A DNA stretch of 64,000 nt from Perlucidibaca sp. (GCA_023265995.1 JAHFSA010000003.1:248001-312000), one strand, 5' to 3'; positions 42,783-52,500 are shown, counted from the first letter of the stretch. Notes: generated from the sequence alone by a model not told the origin. Program-made: numbers and translations.

Positions 42783-44395
42783 GCACTCACCTCCATCAGG
42801 TTGCGCGGCATGGCCGGCAACGTGTCCCTGTGCGGCAGGCCGCGCTGGCAGGTCAGCAGCGGGGCGGCAATACCCTGGCTTTCCAGCGCCGCGCGCAAGC
42901 CCGGCAGCTGTGTCCTCACCTGTTCCAGCGTGTCGCCGCTGGCGGCATGGAAATGCGCATGCAGCTGGTTGCCCTGCAGGCCCAGCCGCACCATCAGCGC
43001 GCCGGTTTCCGGAAAATCCACACTCAGTGTCAGTGCCCAGCGGCATTCGCCGCCGCCGTTGTCATCAGGCGTCCGGCGCTGATCCTTCTCGATGTGCAAC
43101 TGCCAGAGATTGATGTCCTGCCCGTGCCGCAGCGGCAGCTCGAACAGCCATTGCTGCACTGGACTGTCGGCCTGCTGCAGATGCATGAGTTGATGACTTT
43201 CCATGCGCGCCAGCACCGGCTCGGCTTCGGCCGCCAGCTGCAGCAGCAGAGGCGCGGCATCGCGCAGCCCGGCCAGACTGCCGAGATCGGCATTGGCCAT
43301 GGGCTGCAGATGGCCGGCGCCGACGCCGTGGCGCAGCGGCGCTCCGGGCAGGTTGTCCGGCGCAGCCTGGAGCAGGGCCTGCAAGGCCTGCTTGAGATTC
43401 TGTCCATGCCCGGCCGGCGTGTCGGCAGTCAGCAGTCCGCTGTCCTGCAGCACCTGCTTGATGGCCTCGGGCGTGGTCAGCCTGGCCGCTTCGGGCAGGC
43501 TGGCCAGCAGCCGGGAGGCGGCGGCTTGCAGCGGCGAGGTCGCCGGCTCCGCCAGGGCGGGCTGCAAGGCTTGCAGCAGGGCCAGCAAGCGGCCCGGATC
43601 CTGCTGGCGTGGCAGCAGGGCCTGCAGATGCTGACGGATTTCGCGGGCACTGCCGGCGCTGTCGGTGACGTCAGCCTCCGGGCCGGGTGAGAGATGACTG
43701 GTGCCGGTCACGAGCGCCGGTGCGGCGCTGCCGGCTGCTCGCGATGACGGCAGCGGGCGAGCGCTTGCCGGATCCGCGGCATCCTGGTCAGTGACCAGGG
43801 TGATTGGTTGCTCACGGTAGGCGGCGAGTGCGGCCGGCAGGCGTTCGCCGGCGCCGGGGCCGGCCATGGCTGCTGCCAGCGGATTGCTGCCGGCAGCGGA
43901 GCTGGTCAGAGCGGACTGGCCACCGGATGCCGTCTGCGCTGTCGTTTGCGTTGTCGTCCCGGCTGGCGCCGGATTCGCGGTCGAAGTCGTGCCGGTCGCG
44001 CCAGCCGCGAGCTGGGCGGCGAGACGGGTCAGAATGGCTGCCGACAGCGACGCCGGCATGTTGGCGGCACCGGCCGGTTGTGCGCTGGCCAGGCCCTGGC
44101 CGGGGAGGCGGGAGTTCTCGCCAGCGCCGCCGGTTTCGTCCGCTGCGTCCAGCACCTGCCATTGCGCGGCATTCCGGCCGGGATCCTGCACCAGCTGCAA
44201 CTGCACGCGCTGACCGGCCTGCAGGGCATTGGTGCTGCGTACCTGCAGGCTGAGCTGGCCGGCGAGCATTTCGTAGAGATCATTGCCGACGGGGGTGACG
44301 ACTTCTGCCGCGATGACGCGGCCGGTGGTCATCTGGCCGACACCGGCCGGTGCTGACAGCTGCGCGGTCGCCGGCAGGGGGGGCAGGATGCGCAT
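42779..44395 (-). CDS. fliK: Flagellar hook-length control protein FliK-like
   Basis: A 538-residue protein with a long Ala/Gln/Ser-rich, low-complexity N-terminal part and a C-terminal domain (about 405-510) of the FliK type: QQWLFELPLRHGQDINLWQL, then WALTLSVDFPETGALMVRLG and LHAHFHAAS. It measures hook length and triggers the FlhB switch. The frame runs upstream to 44572, but the ATG at 44395 is preferred. A second fliK may exist outside the window after fliJ, so which is the main ruler is unknown. Located in the flgM operon. Confidence 0.8.
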   Translation of the reverse strand: MRILPPLPATAQLSAPAGVGQMTTGRVIAAEVVTPVGNDLYEMLAGQLSLQVRSTNALQAGQRVQLQLVQDPGRNAAQWQVLDAADETGGAGENSRLPGQGLASAQPAGAANMPASLSAAILTRLAAQLAAGATGTTSTANPAPAGTTTQTTAQTASGGQSALTSSAAGSNPLAAAMAGPGAGERLPAALAAYREQPITLVTDQDAADPASARPLPSSRAAGSAAPALVTGTSHLSPGPEADVTDSAGSAREIRQHLQALLPRQQDPGRLLALLQALQPALAEPATSPLQAAASRLLASLPEAARLTTPEAIKQVLQDSGLLTADTPAGHGQNLKQALQALLQAAPDNLPGAPLRHGVGAGHLQPMANADLGSLAGLRDAAPLLLQLAAEAEPVLARMESHQLMHLQQADSPVQQWLFELPLRHGQDINLWQLHIEKDQRRTPDDNGGGECRWALTLSVDFPETGALMVRLGLQGNQLHAHFHAASGDTLEQVRTQLPGLRAALESQGIAAPLLTCQRGLPHRDTLPAMPRNLMEVSA

Positions 44396-44420
44396 GATGT
44401 CAGGCTGGTGCGCCCGACCC

Positions 44421-44894
44421 TCAGGCGCGCCCCAGGGAAAGATGGCGGGCGGCGTGCTGACGCGCGCCCTGGCGACCGTAGGTCGTGCCGTGATCGAGGC
44501 CGCCGCGCAGCAGTTCCAGCGATTGCCGGGTGGCCTGCTGCTGGCGTTCGAGTACGGCGCCGTTGCCGGCATTGCGCTGCTGGCAGGCGGCCAGCAAGGT
44601 CAGGGTGTCATCCCAGAGTGTGCGGGTCTGCGCATCGAGCTGGCTGGCCACGGCTTCGCGAGCGCTCAGGCCGGGGCGGGCGTCAAGGCCTTGACGAGCG
44701 AGCTGGTCGAGCCGGGTCTGGCAGAGCTCCAGTTCGCGCAGCTGGCAGAGCTTGTCCTGATGCAGCGGCCACAGTTCCGGCTGCGGCCATTGCCGCAGCA
44801 GCTCGGCTTCCTGCGCGAGCAGATCGAGGAAGTTGCCGGCGGCGGCATGCAGCTGGCGGATCAGGCGGACGGGTTCGGCCGGGGTCGGGCTCAT
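44421..44894 (-). CDS. flgN: Flagellar export chaperone FlgN
   Basis: A 157-residue, nearly all-helical chaperone for the hook-filament junction proteins FlgK and FlgL. Weakly conserved family; supported by size, helical heptads (LIRQLHAAAGNFLDLLAQEA), the basic C-terminal tail with YGRQGARQHAARHL, and its position 17 bases after flgM. RBS GGAG upstream. Confidence 0.85.
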   Translation of the reverse strand: MSPTPAEPVRLIRQLHAAAGNFLDLLAQEAELLRQWPQPELWPLHQDKLCQLRELELCQTRLDQLARQGLDARPGLSAREAVASQLDAQTRTLWDDTLTLLAACQQRNAGNGAVLERQQQATRQSLELLRGGLDHGTTYGRQGARQHAARHLSLGRA

Positions 44895-44911
44895 GCGCGG
44901 TCTCCTGTCGG

Positions 44912-45205
44912 TCAGGACAGTTCCATGTCAATGAAGGCGCGCGCCGTGGCTTCCGGGTCAATGTGGTATTCACCCCTGGCGATGGCATCCTTGATGCCGT
45001 CGACGCGTTCCTGGTCAATTTCCGGTGCCGCTGCCGCCAGCTGGCTGGCGCGAGCGAGCAGCGAGCTGCTCGCGGCCGGGGCCTGACGGCTGCTCGCCAC
45101 GCTGCTGGCAGCCGGCGAACCGGCGGCTTTCGTGGCACTTTCACTGCGTGCGCTTTCGATGCGCCGCAACACGCCGGGCGTGCTGCTGTCTATCTTGCTG
45201 ACCAT
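44912..45205 (-). CDS. flgM: Anti-sigma-28 factor FlgM
   Basis: A 97-residue anti-sigma factor that holds FliA until the hook is complete and it is exported. N-terminal MVSKIDSSTPGV, Ala/Ser-rich disordered middle, and C-terminal FliA-binding helices with IDQERVDGIKDAIARGEYHI. A TTG start at 45223 is possible; the ATG at 45205 is usual. Its promoter is itself a FliA site (45241-45267), giving feedback. Confidence 0.93.
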   Translation of the reverse strand: MVSKIDSSTPGVLRRIESARSESATKAAGSPAASSVASSRQAPAASSSLLARASQLAAAAPEIDQERVDGIKDAIARGEYHIDPEATARAFIDMELS

Positions 45206-45240
45206 GGCCGGTTTCCCCCGCAAAGACTCTCTTCAGGCTC

Positions 45241-45267
45241 TTATCGACAAGGCCGTCAGGAACTTGA
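45241..45267 (-). promoter_or_regulatory. FliA (sigma-28) promoter of flgM-flgN-fliK-fhlB
   Basis: Read on the minus strand: TCAAGTTC, 11-base spacer, GTCGATAA. Only one base of the -10 differs from GCCGATAA. It lies 36 bases upstream of the flgM ATG. Confidence 0.85.
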
Positions 45268-45324
45268 GACGGGAGCGGCAACTTTCTCGTGCCGACGTTT
45301 TCATGACGGTCATGGCGAACCGGT

Positions 45325-46089
45325 TCATGGCAGGGTCTCGACCGAACCATCGGCGGCGACCAGGCCTTCGACGATCTTGCCGGACTGGTGATTGCGCACT
45401 CGCACACGCTCGCCAGCGGCGCCATCACTCAGGGTTTCGCCGGCCATGACGATGACGATGCCGCCCAGGCGTGCCTGCAGATTGACCTGCTGGCCCTTGC
45501 GGATCACCGGCAGCGCCTGCACCCATGGCAGGGCGATGACGGCGCCGGCGGGAATGGTCATGCGTGCGCGCATGGTGTCGCCACGGGCGGGATCGAGATA
45601 GCCCTGGGACAGGGTCGCGACATCGCGCCACTGGCGGCTGACCACGCTGGCGGTGAGCGCGCTGCCGGCCTGTATGGCCTGGCTGGCGACCAGAACCTCC
45701 GTGCGCGCCTGGATGCTGACCGGCTGCAGCAGGCGCCAGCCCGGACTGTCAGGGCATTGCAGCTGCAGCAGCGTGCGTGCGCCGACGCTCTGGCCCGGCG
45801 GCAGGCTGATGACGATGTCCTGACGGCAGGCCGGCAGGCGGGTGCGTGGATCCAGCGGCTGGGCCTGTATATGCACATCGAAGGCCGGGCCCTGCCAGGG
45901 GTGCCGGCCTTGCAGCCATTGCTCGGCCAGATGCGACAGATGCGCCGGGCTTTCCTCTCCGGCAGTGCCTGCCGTTGCGGCCTGTGCCGACAGCGGCGCG
46001 ACGACAGCCGACAGCAACGCCAGCAGCAGGCCGGCAGGCGAGCGGAGGCGGGCGGTACGGTGCGGTGGCAGGGTCGGAAGCGGTCGCAT
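45325..46089 (-). CDS. flgA: Flagellar P-ring assembly chaperone FlgA
   Basis: A 254-residue periplasmic chaperone. The signal peptide covers about 1-37 (LLLALLSAVVAPLSAQA). The C-terminal SAF-like domain has VLVASQAIQAGSALTASVVS, RMTIPAGAVIALPWVQALPV and the terminal VRVRNHQSGKIVEGLVAADG. The ATG at 46089 is preferred over 46131. Divergent from flgB, with its own RpoN promoter. Confidence 0.93.
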   Translation of the reverse strand: MRPLPTLPPHRTARLRSPAGLLLALLSAVVAPLSAQAATAGTAGEESPAHLSHLAEQWLQGRHPWQGPAFDVHIQAQPLDPRTRLPACRQDIVISLPPGQSVGARTLLQLQCPDSPGWRLLQPVSIQARTEVLVASQAIQAGSALTASVVSRQWRDVATLSQGYLDPARGDTMRARMTIPAGAVIALPWVQALPVIRKGQQVNLQARLGGIVIVMAGETLSDGAAGERVRVRNHQSGKIVEGLVAADGSVETLP

Positions 46090-46131
46090 GTGTCGGAAAT
46101 CCGTCGTGGCGGGCGGTCTTGCCGAGTACAT

Positions 46132-46147
46132 CGCAAATCATGTGCCA
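46132..46147 (-). promoter_or_regulatory. RpoN (sigma-54) promoter of flgA
   Basis: On the minus strand: TGGCACA-TGAT-TTGCG, 16 bases with correct -24/-12 spacing, 43 bases upstream of the flgA ATG. It lies 116 bases from the divergent flgB RpoN site. Confidence 0.75.
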
Positions 46148-46248
46148 AGCCTGCCGCCGGAAATCCGTCACTGCCGCCAAAAAGCCTGTCAGAGTCCTGT
46201 CAAAAAAGCGGTAAAACCCTGATTTTTTATCATAAGTGCATGTTTTTG

Positions 46249-46279
46249 ATTGATAAAAAAACATGGCACATGGCTTGCA
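46249..46279 (+). promoter_or_regulatory. RpoN (sigma-54) promoter of flgB with upstream AT box
   Basis: TGGCACA-TGGC-TTGCA (46264-46279) fits the -24/-12 consensus. ATTGATAAAAA (46249-46259) precedes it by four bases, exactly as in front of fliL. The upstream 46200-46260 is unusually AT-rich and may bind IHF, but only a partial IHF match is visible. Confidence 0.85.
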
Positions 46280-46338
46280 GAATTAGCTCGCAAACGGGAT
46301 ATCGACGCCCGGGTAAAAAACTTTAGGCAGGTGCCGAC

Positions 46339-46752
46339 ATGAGCATCAACTTCGACAAGGCATTGGGCATACATGAGCAGGCGCTGACGCTGCGGGCACG
46401 CCGCAACGAAGTGCTGGCGGTCAATATCGCCAATGCCGACACGCCCAACTTCAAGGCCCGTGACATCGATTTCCGCGCCGCGCTCAGTGCCGCCTCCGGC
46501 CAGCCCCAGGGCCTGGCGCTGGCGCGTACCGAGCATGCGCACCTGGACCTGAGCGGCAACAGCAGCATGTCGCCGCTGGAGGCCCAGCTCAAGTACCGCC
46601 TGCCGAACCAGCCCACGCTCGACGGCAACACCGTCGAGGAACATGTCGAGCAGACGGCCTTTGCCGAAAACGCGCTCGACTACCAGGCCTCGCTGCAGTT
46701 CCTCGGCGGCAAGCTGGCCACGCTGAAAAGCGCCATCACGGGAGGTCGCTGA
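46339..46752 (+). CDS. flgB: Flagellar rod protein FlgB
   Basis: A 137-residue proximal rod subunit. Conserved N-terminus ALTLRARRNEVLAVNIANAD then TPNFKARDIDF, and C-terminal helix with NALDYQASLQFLGGKLATLK. First gene of the flgBCDEFGHIJKL run. Confidence 0.96.
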   Translation: MSINFDKALGIHEQALTLRARRNEVLAVNIANADTPNFKARDIDFRAALSAASGQPQGLALARTEHAHLDLSGNSSMSPLEAQLKYRLPNQPTLDGNTVEEHVEQTAFAENALDYQASLQFLGGKLATLKSAITGGR

Positions 46753-46754
46753 CC

Positions 46755-47150
46755 ATGGCCAGCATCTTTGACATCGCCGGCTCCGCCATGAACGCGCAGA
46801 TGCTGCGCCTCAACACCACGGCCAGCAACATGGCCAACGTCGACACCGTCAGCAGCACCGAGTCCGGCGCCTATCGCGCCCGCCAGACCGTGTTCGCCAC
46901 CGTCATGCAGGATGCCGCCAGCGGTCCGGTGTCGGTGCCGGAAATCGTCGAGAGCCAGAGCCCGGTGCCGAAGCGCTACGAGCCCGGCCACCCCATGGCC
47001 GATGCCGACGGCTATGTCTACGGCTCCAACGTCAACGCCGTCGAAGAGATGGCCAACATGATCTCGGCCTCGCGCAGCTATGAAAGCAACGCCGAGGTCT
47101 TCAACACCACCAAGAGCCTGATGCTGCGCACCTTGCAGCTGGGCCAGTGA
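46755..47150 (+). CDS. flgC: Flagellar rod protein FlgC
   Basis: A 131-residue rod subunit: FDIAGSAMNAQMLRLNTTAS with NMANVDT at the start, and [20 protein letters not shown] near the end, the shared rod/hook signatures. Two bases after flgB. Confidence 0.96.
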   Translation: MASIFDIAGSAMNAQMLRLNTTASNMANVDTVSSTESGAYRARQTVFATVMQDAASGPVSVPEIVESQSPVPKRYEPGHPMADADGYVYGSNVNAVEEMANMISASRSYESNAEVFNTTKSLMLRTLQLGQ

Positions 47151-47164
47151 CGGGAGTCTGACGC

Positions 47165-47848
47165 ATGGATATCCAGAGCCTGCTGAATCCTTCGCAGAAC
47201 AGCGCCACCAGCGCTGCCACCACCGGCAAGCGCAAGAGCGACCTGGCGGCGTTGAACCAGGAAGACTTCATGAAGCTCATGCTGCAGCAGCTGAAGTCGC
47301 AGGACCCGTTCAAGCCCACCGACAACACCCAGTTCATTGCCCAGATGGCGCAGCTCAGCACGGTCAGCGGCATCGGCGAAATGAAGAACTCGCTGACCGA
47401 CGTGGTCGATTCGCTGCGCGGTTCGCAAATGCTGAGCGCATCCAATCTGCTCGGCCGCGACGTCACCGTCGAGACCGGCAAGATCACCATGGATGCCGCC
47501 AATCCCGATCTGCTCGGCCAGGTCGATCTCGATTCCGCCGCGCAGTCGGTCGACATCGAGATCCGCAACAGCGCCGGTGCCGTGGTCAAGCGTCTGCACG
47601 CCGATGACCAGTCCTCCGGCCCGCTGATGTTCGCCTGGGACGGCAAGAGCGACAGCGGCGAGCAGGTTGCCGACGGCAGCTACAGCATCGTCGCCAGCGC
47701 CAACATCAACGGTCAGAGCCAGGCCCTGACCACCAAGCTCCGCGCCCCGGTCACCGGCATCAGCCTGCCGACCGATGGCCAGGGTCCGCAACTCCAGGTC
47801 CGTGGCCTGGGTACTTTGAAAATGTCTGACATCAAGGAAGTGGGCTGA
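47165..47848 (+). CDS. flgD: Hook cap / assembly protein FlgD
   Basis: A 227-residue scaffold for hook polymerisation. N-terminal LNQEDFMKLMLQQLKSQDPF and NTQFIAQMAQLSTV are the FlgD signature. The C-terminal part has the FlgD Ig-like domain with AWDGKSDSGEQVADGSYSI. Full length. Confidence 0.96.
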   Translation: MDIQSLLNPSQNSATSAATTGKRKSDLAALNQEDFMKLMLQQLKSQDPFKPTDNTQFIAQMAQLSTVSGIGEMKNSLTDVVDSLRGSQMLSASNLLGRDVTVETGKITMDAANPDLLGQVDLDSAAQSVDIEIRNSAGAVVKRLHADDQSSGPLMFAWDGKSDSGEQVADGSYSIVASANINGQSQALTTKLRAPVTGISLPTDGQGPQLQVRGLGTLKMSDIKEVG

Positions 47849-47881
47849 GCCCGCGTCCGCAGCCAACGGAGAACACAAGCC

Positions 47882-49108
47882 ATGAGCTTTCGCATTGCAC
47901 TGAGTGGTCTGAACGCCGCCAGCACCCACCTGGATGTCACGGCGCACAACATCGCCAACGTCAACACGGCCGGCTTCAAGTCGTCGCGCGCCATGTTCTC
48001 GGATGTCTTCGCCACGGCCAGCAACGATCTGTCGTCGACCGCCACCGGTTCCGGTGTCCAAGTGTCGACCATCCAGCAGAAGTTCGGCCAGGGCAACATC
48101 GACTTCACCAACAACAACCTCGACATGGCCATCAGCGGCGAAGGCTTCTTCGTCATGAAGGGTCGTGAAGGCACGATCTACAGCCGTGCCGGCGCTTTCG
48201 CGGTCGATCGCGAAGGTTATGTCGTCAACGATGACATGCAGCGCCTGCAGGTCTTCCCGGTTTCCGACACCGGCGAGTTCGCCACCGGCGCGCTCAGCGA
48301 CCTGCGTCTGCTGACCACGGAAAGCCCGCCGCAGGCCACCGACAAGATCGAAGTCGGCGTCAACCTGCCGGCCAACGCGCCGATGCCGGCCGGCGTCTTT
48401 GATCCGGTCAATCCGGCGACCTACAACCACGCCACTTCGATGACGGTCTACGACTCCCTGGGCACGCCGCACACCTCGACGGTGTACTTCCTCAAGACCG
48501 CGACCGCCAACACCTGGGAACAGCGTCTCTTTGTCGACGGCACCGAGCGCGGCACGCCGCAGACCCTGGGCTTCGATGCCTCCACCGGCAAGCTGCTGGC
48601 TCCGGTGTCCGGCACGCTGCCGACGGTGACGGTGACCGGCGCCCAGCTCGGCACCGGCGCCGCCGACCTGAACCTGAACTTCAACTACAAGGAATCGACC
48701 CAGTACGGTCAGGGCTTCGGCGTCAACAGCCTGTTCCAGGACGGTTTCACCACCGGCCGCATGACCGGTGTCGAAGTCGACAAGTCCGGTGTGGTCTCGG
48801 CGCGTTTCACCAACGGTCAGCTCAAGCTGCTCGGTCAGGTCGCGCTCGCCATCTTCTCCAACCCCAACGGTCTGCAGCAGATGGGCGAGACCTCCTGGGC
48901 CGAGACCTTCACCTCGGGCGGCCCGCGTCTCGGTCAGGGCGGCAGTTCCAACTTCGGTCTGCTGCAGGCCGGTGCCCTCGAGGCATCGAACGTCGACCTG
49001 ACCGAACAGCTGGTGGAAATGATCACCGCGCAGCGCAACTTCCAGGCCAACGCGCAGATGATCTCGACCGCCGACCAGGTCACCCAGACCATCATCAACA
49101 TGCGCTGA
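47882..49108 (+). CDS. flgE: Flagellar hook protein FlgE
   Basis: A 408-residue hook subunit. N-terminal MSFRIALSGLNAASTHLDVT and HNIANVNTAGFKSSR, middle AMSGSG-like D1/D2 region with YDSLGTPHTSTVYF, C-terminal EASNVDLTEQLVEMITAQRN and ANAQMISTADQV. Average length. Confidence 0.97.
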   Translation: MSFRIALSGLNAASTHLDVTAHNIANVNTAGFKSSRAMFSDVFATASNDLSSTATGSGVQVSTIQQKFGQGNIDFTNNNLDMAISGEGFFVMKGREGTIYSRAGAFAVDREGYVVNDDMQRLQVFPVSDTGEFATGALSDLRLLTTESPPQATDKIEVGVNLPANAPMPAGVFDPVNPATYNHATSMTVYDSLGTPHTSTVYFLKTATANTWEQRLFVDGTERGTPQTLGFDASTGKLLAPVSGTLPTVTVTGAQLGTGAADLNLNFNYKESTQYGQGFGVNSLFQDGFTTGRMTGVEVDKSGVVSARFTNGQLKLLGQVALAIFSNPNGLQQMGETSWAETFTSGGPRLGQGGSSNFGLLQAGALEASNVDLTEQLVEMITAQRNFQANAQMISTADQVTQTIINMR

Positions 49109-49135
49109 GGCGACTGAGCGCGAAGGGAGAGCGAC

Positions 49136-49876
49136 ATGGACCACATGCTTTATGTAGGCATGAACGGGGCCCGCGCCACACAAATGGCGCAGGCCACGGC
49201 GGTCAACAACCTGGCCAATGCCAGCACGACCGGTTTCCGTGCCGACTTCCACAGCCTGCTGGCGCGCGAAGTCGCCGGTCCCGGCCACGCCTCGCGCTTC
49301 AATGCCGTGTCTTCCGAGCGCGCCAGCCAGCTCGACTCGGGTCCGATCGAACAGACCGGACGCGATCTCGATGTGGCCATCAACGGCCAGGGCTGGTTCG
49401 CCGTGCGCGATGCCCAGGGCGGCGAAGCCTACAGCCGCCGTGGCGACTTCCAGATCACCGCTGACGGCCGTCTGCTCAACGGAGCCGGCCAGCCGGTGCT
49501 CGGCGAGAACGGCCCGGTGGTGATCCCGCCGCATCGCAGCCTGACCATAGGCAGTGACGGCACGCTGTCCATCATCCCCGAGGGTCAGGGCGCCGACACG
49601 CTGGCGACCATAGACCGCCTGCGCCTGGTCACGCTCGACGAGCAGCAGGTCATCAAGGGTGATGACGGCCTCATGCGCCAGCAGAACGGCAAGTCCGGCG
49701 AGACCTCTGCCAGCGTGCAGGTCATGTCCGGCAGCCTGGAAGGCTCCAATGTGAATGCGGTCGAGGCCATGGTGAGCATGATCAACCTGTCCCGTACCTA
49801 CGAAATGCAGGTGAAGCTGATGCAGACGGCAAAAGAGCTGTCGGACAGCGGCACCCGCCTGATGCGACTGGAATGA
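49136..49876 (+). CDS. flgF: Flagellar rod protein FlgF
   Basis: A 246-residue proximal rod protein. It begins [20 protein letters not shown], with [15 protein letters not shown], and ends with [20 protein letters not shown]. Shorter than FlgG and of usual length for FlgF. RBS GGGAGAG. Confidence 0.95.
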   Translation: MDHMLYVGMNGARATQMAQATAVNNLANASTTGFRADFHSLLAREVAGPGHASRFNAVSSERASQLDSGPIEQTGRDLDVAINGQGWFAVRDAQGGEAYSRRGDFQITADGRLLNGAGQPVLGENGPVVIPPHRSLTIGSDGTLSIIPEGQGADTLATIDRLRLVTLDEQQVIKGDDGLMRQQNGKSGETSASVQVMSGSLEGSNVNAVEAMVSMINLSRTYEMQVKLMQTAKELSDSGTRLMRLE

Positions 49877-49892
49877 GTCGAGGAGAGACGCC

Positions 49893-50678
49893 ATGAATCC
49901 CGCCCTGTGGGTAGCCAAGACCGGCCTCGATGCGCAGCAGACGCGCATGCAGGTCATCAGCCACAACCTGGCCAACGCCAACACCACCGGTTTCAAGAAG
50001 GACCGCGCGGTGTTCGAGGACCTGCTGTACCAGAACGTGCGCCAGTCCGGCGGCCAGGAAACGCAGCAGACGCGTCTGCCCACCGGCATGCATCTCGGTA
50101 CCGGTGTGCGCGTGGTGGCGACCGAAAAGATCCATGCCCAAGGCACGCTGGCGCAGACCGGCAACAGCCTCGACGTCGGCATCGACGGCCGTGGCTTCTT
50201 CCAGGTGCGCATGGCCGACGGTACCGCTGCCTACACGCGTGACGGCAACTTCGAGCTCGACAGCCAGGGCCAGCTGGTCACCGCCGGCGGCAACATCGTC
50301 GAGCCGGGCATCACCGTGCCGCAGGGCGCGCTCTCGGTGACCATAGGCACCGACGGCACGGTCAGCGCGCAGATGCCGGGCCAGGCCACGCCGACCCAGG
50401 TCGGCAGCCTGCAGCTCACCGATTTCGTCAACGCCGCCGGCCTCATGCCGCGTGGCGACAACCTTTATGTCGAGACCGCTTCCAGCGGCACGCCGCAGGC
50501 CGGCACACCGGGCCTCAACGGCATCGGCACGCTGGCCCAGGGCTCGCTGGAAAGCTCCAACGTCAACGTCGTCGAGGAGCTGGTCAACATGATCGAGACC
50601 CAGCGCGCCTACGAGATGAACTCCAAGGCCATCTCCAGCACCGATCAGATGATGCAGTACCTGACCAACAACGTCTGA
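49893..50678 (+). CDS. flgG: Distal rod protein FlgG
   Basis: A 261-residue rod subunit: [20 protein letters not shown] with [20 protein letters not shown] at the start, and [20 protein letters not shown] with EMNSKAIS at the end. 16 bases after flgF. Confidence 0.97.
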   Translation: MNPALWVAKTGLDAQQTRMQVISHNLANANTTGFKKDRAVFEDLLYQNVRQSGGQETQQTRLPTGMHLGTGVRVVATEKIHAQGTLAQTGNSLDVGIDGRGFFQVRMADGTAAYTRDGNFELDSQGQLVTAGGNIVEPGITVPQGALSVTIGTDGTVSAQMPGQATPTQVGSLQLTDFVNAAGLMPRGDNLYVETASSGTPQAGTPGLNGIGTLAQGSLESSNVNVVEELVNMIETQRAYEMNSKAISSTDQMMQYLTNNV

Positions 50679-50686
50679 GGATGACG

Positions 50687-51376
50687 ATGATGAAGCGCTC
50701 GATGCTGCAGGTTCTCGTTCTCGCCGCCGCCACGCTTGCCGGCTGCGCCAGCCACAACGCCATGGTGCGCCCGGGCGAGCAGGCCTGGCAGCCGACGCGT
50801 CCGGAAGCGCTGCATCCGGCCAGCACCACGCCCGGCGCCATCTTCCAGGCCGGTCGCGGCATGAACCTGTTCGTCGATCATCGCGCCATGCAGGCCGGCG
50901 ACATCGTCACCGTCAATCTTGTCGAGCGCACCGATGCCAGCAAGCAGTCGGCCACCAGCACAGGCAAGGAAAACAAGTTCTCCATGCCGGGCCCGACGCT
51001 GCTCGGCGGCCCGGTCACGCTCAAGGGCCGCAACCTGCTGCAGAACGACTTCAGCTCCGACCAGGAGTTCAAGGGCCAGGGCAGCAGCAGCCAGAGCAAC
51101 CGTCTCAGCGGCAGCATCACCGTGACCGTGGCCGAAGTGCTGGCCAACGGCAACCTGCGCGTGCAGGGCGAGAAGTGGGTGACGCTCAACCAGGGCGAGG
51201 AATTCATCCGTCTCGCCGGCACCATCCGCCCGGTCGACATCGCTCCCGACAACAGCGTGCCGTCGTGGAAGGTCGCCGACGCCCGCATCACCTACAGCGG
51301 CAAGGGCTCGTTGAACGATGCCAATGCCATGGGCTGGCTCGGTCGCCTGTTCCAGTCCGTGCTGTCGCCACTGTGA
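50687..51376 (+). CDS. flgH: Flagellar L-ring lipoprotein FlgH
   Basis: A 229-residue outer-membrane lipoprotein. Signal peptide with lipobox LAGC (Cys about residue 20). Conserved [18 protein letters not shown] and [20 protein letters not shown]. Three ATGs (50681, 50687, 50690) are in frame; GAGGA at 50677-50681 favours 50687 or 50690. Confidence 0.95.
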   Translation: MMKRSMLQVLVLAAATLAGCASHNAMVRPGEQAWQPTRPEALHPASTTPGAIFQAGRGMNLFVDHRAMQAGDIVTVNLVERTDASKQSATSTGKENKFSMPGPTLLGGPVTLKGRNLLQNDFSSDQEFKGQGSSSQSNRLSGSITVTVAEVLANGNLRVQGEKWVTLNQGEEFIRLAGTIRPVDIAPDNSVPSWKVADARITYSGKGSLNDANAMGWLGRLFQSVLSPL

Positions 51377-51386
51377 GGAAAACAAC

Positions 51387-52499
51387 ATGAACCTGCGCGC
51401 CTGCATCTTCGCCGCCGTCGCCGCCGCCACCCTGATGGTGACCGGCACGGCTTCGGCCGAGCGCATCAAGGATCTGGTCAGCATCACCGGCATGCGTGAC
51501 AACCAGCTCGTCGGCTACGGCCTCGTGGTCGGTCTGCCCGGCACCGGCGACCAGACCAGCCAGGCGCCGTTCACCATCCAGAGCATACGCAACATGCTGG
51601 CGCGCTTCGGCATCAAGGTGCCGGACAACGTCAATCCGCAGCTCAAGAACGTCGCCGCCGTGACCGTGCACGCGACCCTGCCGCCGTTCGCCAAGCCCGG
51701 CCAGACCATAGATGTCACCGTGTCGTCCATCGGCAACGCCGGCAGCCTGCGTGGCGGCAGCCTGCTGATGGCGCCGCTGACCGGTGCCGACGGCCAGGTC
51801 TACGCCATGGCCCAGGGCAGCCTGCTGGTCGGCGGCCTCGGCGCCTCAGGTCAGGATGGCTCGCGCATCACCATCAATATTCCCAGCGCCGGCCGCATTC
51901 CCAGCGGTGCCACGGTCGAGCGCGAGGCGCCGGGCCAGCTCGCCGTCAACGGCCAGATCCAGCTCAACCTCAACAGCGCCGACTTCACCACCGCACATCG
52001 CCTGGTCGAGGCCATCAACCACAGCTTCGGCGAAGGCACCGCACGTGCCCTCGATGCCACCTCGGTGACCGTGCTCGGCCCGGTCGACAGCGATCATCAG
52101 ATCAGCTTCCTGTCGCTGCTGGAAAATCTGGAAGTGAAGCCGGCCGAAGCGCCGGCCCGCGTCGTGGTGAATTCGCGCACCGGCACCATCGTCATCGGTG
52201 GCACCGTGCGCACGCTGCCGGCGGCCGTCACCCACGGTTCGCTGACGGTGACCATCAGCGAGAAGCCGGAAGTCAGCCAGCCGGCGCCGTTCTCCAAGGG
52301 CGAGACCGTGGTGGTGCCGCGTTCGACCATCGCCGTCGAGCAGGCCACGCCGCGCATGTTCAAGCTCGACACCGGCAACACCCTCGATGACGTGGTGCGC
52401 GCCATCAATGCCGTCGGCGCCGCGCCTTCGGACCTGGTGGCCATTCTCGAAGCTCTCAGCCAGGCCGGCGCGCTGCGCGCCGAGCTGATCGTGATCTGA
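51387..52499 (+). CDS. flgI: Flagellar P-ring protein FlgI
   Basis: A 370-residue periplasmic ring protein. Signal peptide about 1-24 (TASA), then [20 protein letters not shown] with [13 protein letters not shown], and the C-terminal [20 protein letters not shown] then [15 protein letters not shown]. The start at 51387 is chosen for the signal peptide. It follows flgH by 10 bases. Confidence 0.97.
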   Translation: MNLRACIFAAVAAATLMVTGTASAERIKDLVSITGMRDNQLVGYGLVVGLPGTGDQTSQAPFTIQSIRNMLARFGIKVPDNVNPQLKNVAAVTVHATLPPFAKPGQTIDVTVSSIGNAGSLRGGSLLMAPLTGADGQVYAMAQGSLLVGGLGASGQDGSRITINIPSAGRIPSGATVEREAPGQLAVNGQIQLNLNSADFTTAHRLVEAINHSFGEGTARALDATSVTVLGPVDSDHQISFLSLLENLEVKPAEAPARVVVNSRTGTIVIGGTVRTLPAAVTHGSLTVTISEKPEVSQPAPFSKGETVVVPRSTIAVEQATPRMFKLDTGNTLDDVVRAINAVGAAPSDLVAILEALSQAGALRAELIVI

Positions 52500-52500
52500 C

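Noticed and set aside
47078-50212. Open frame of over 1000 codons on the minus strand opposite flgC-flgG
   Set aside because: Five confidently identified flagellar genes occupy the plus strand. The minus frame has Arg/Gly/Asp-rich shadow composition and no recognisable domain.
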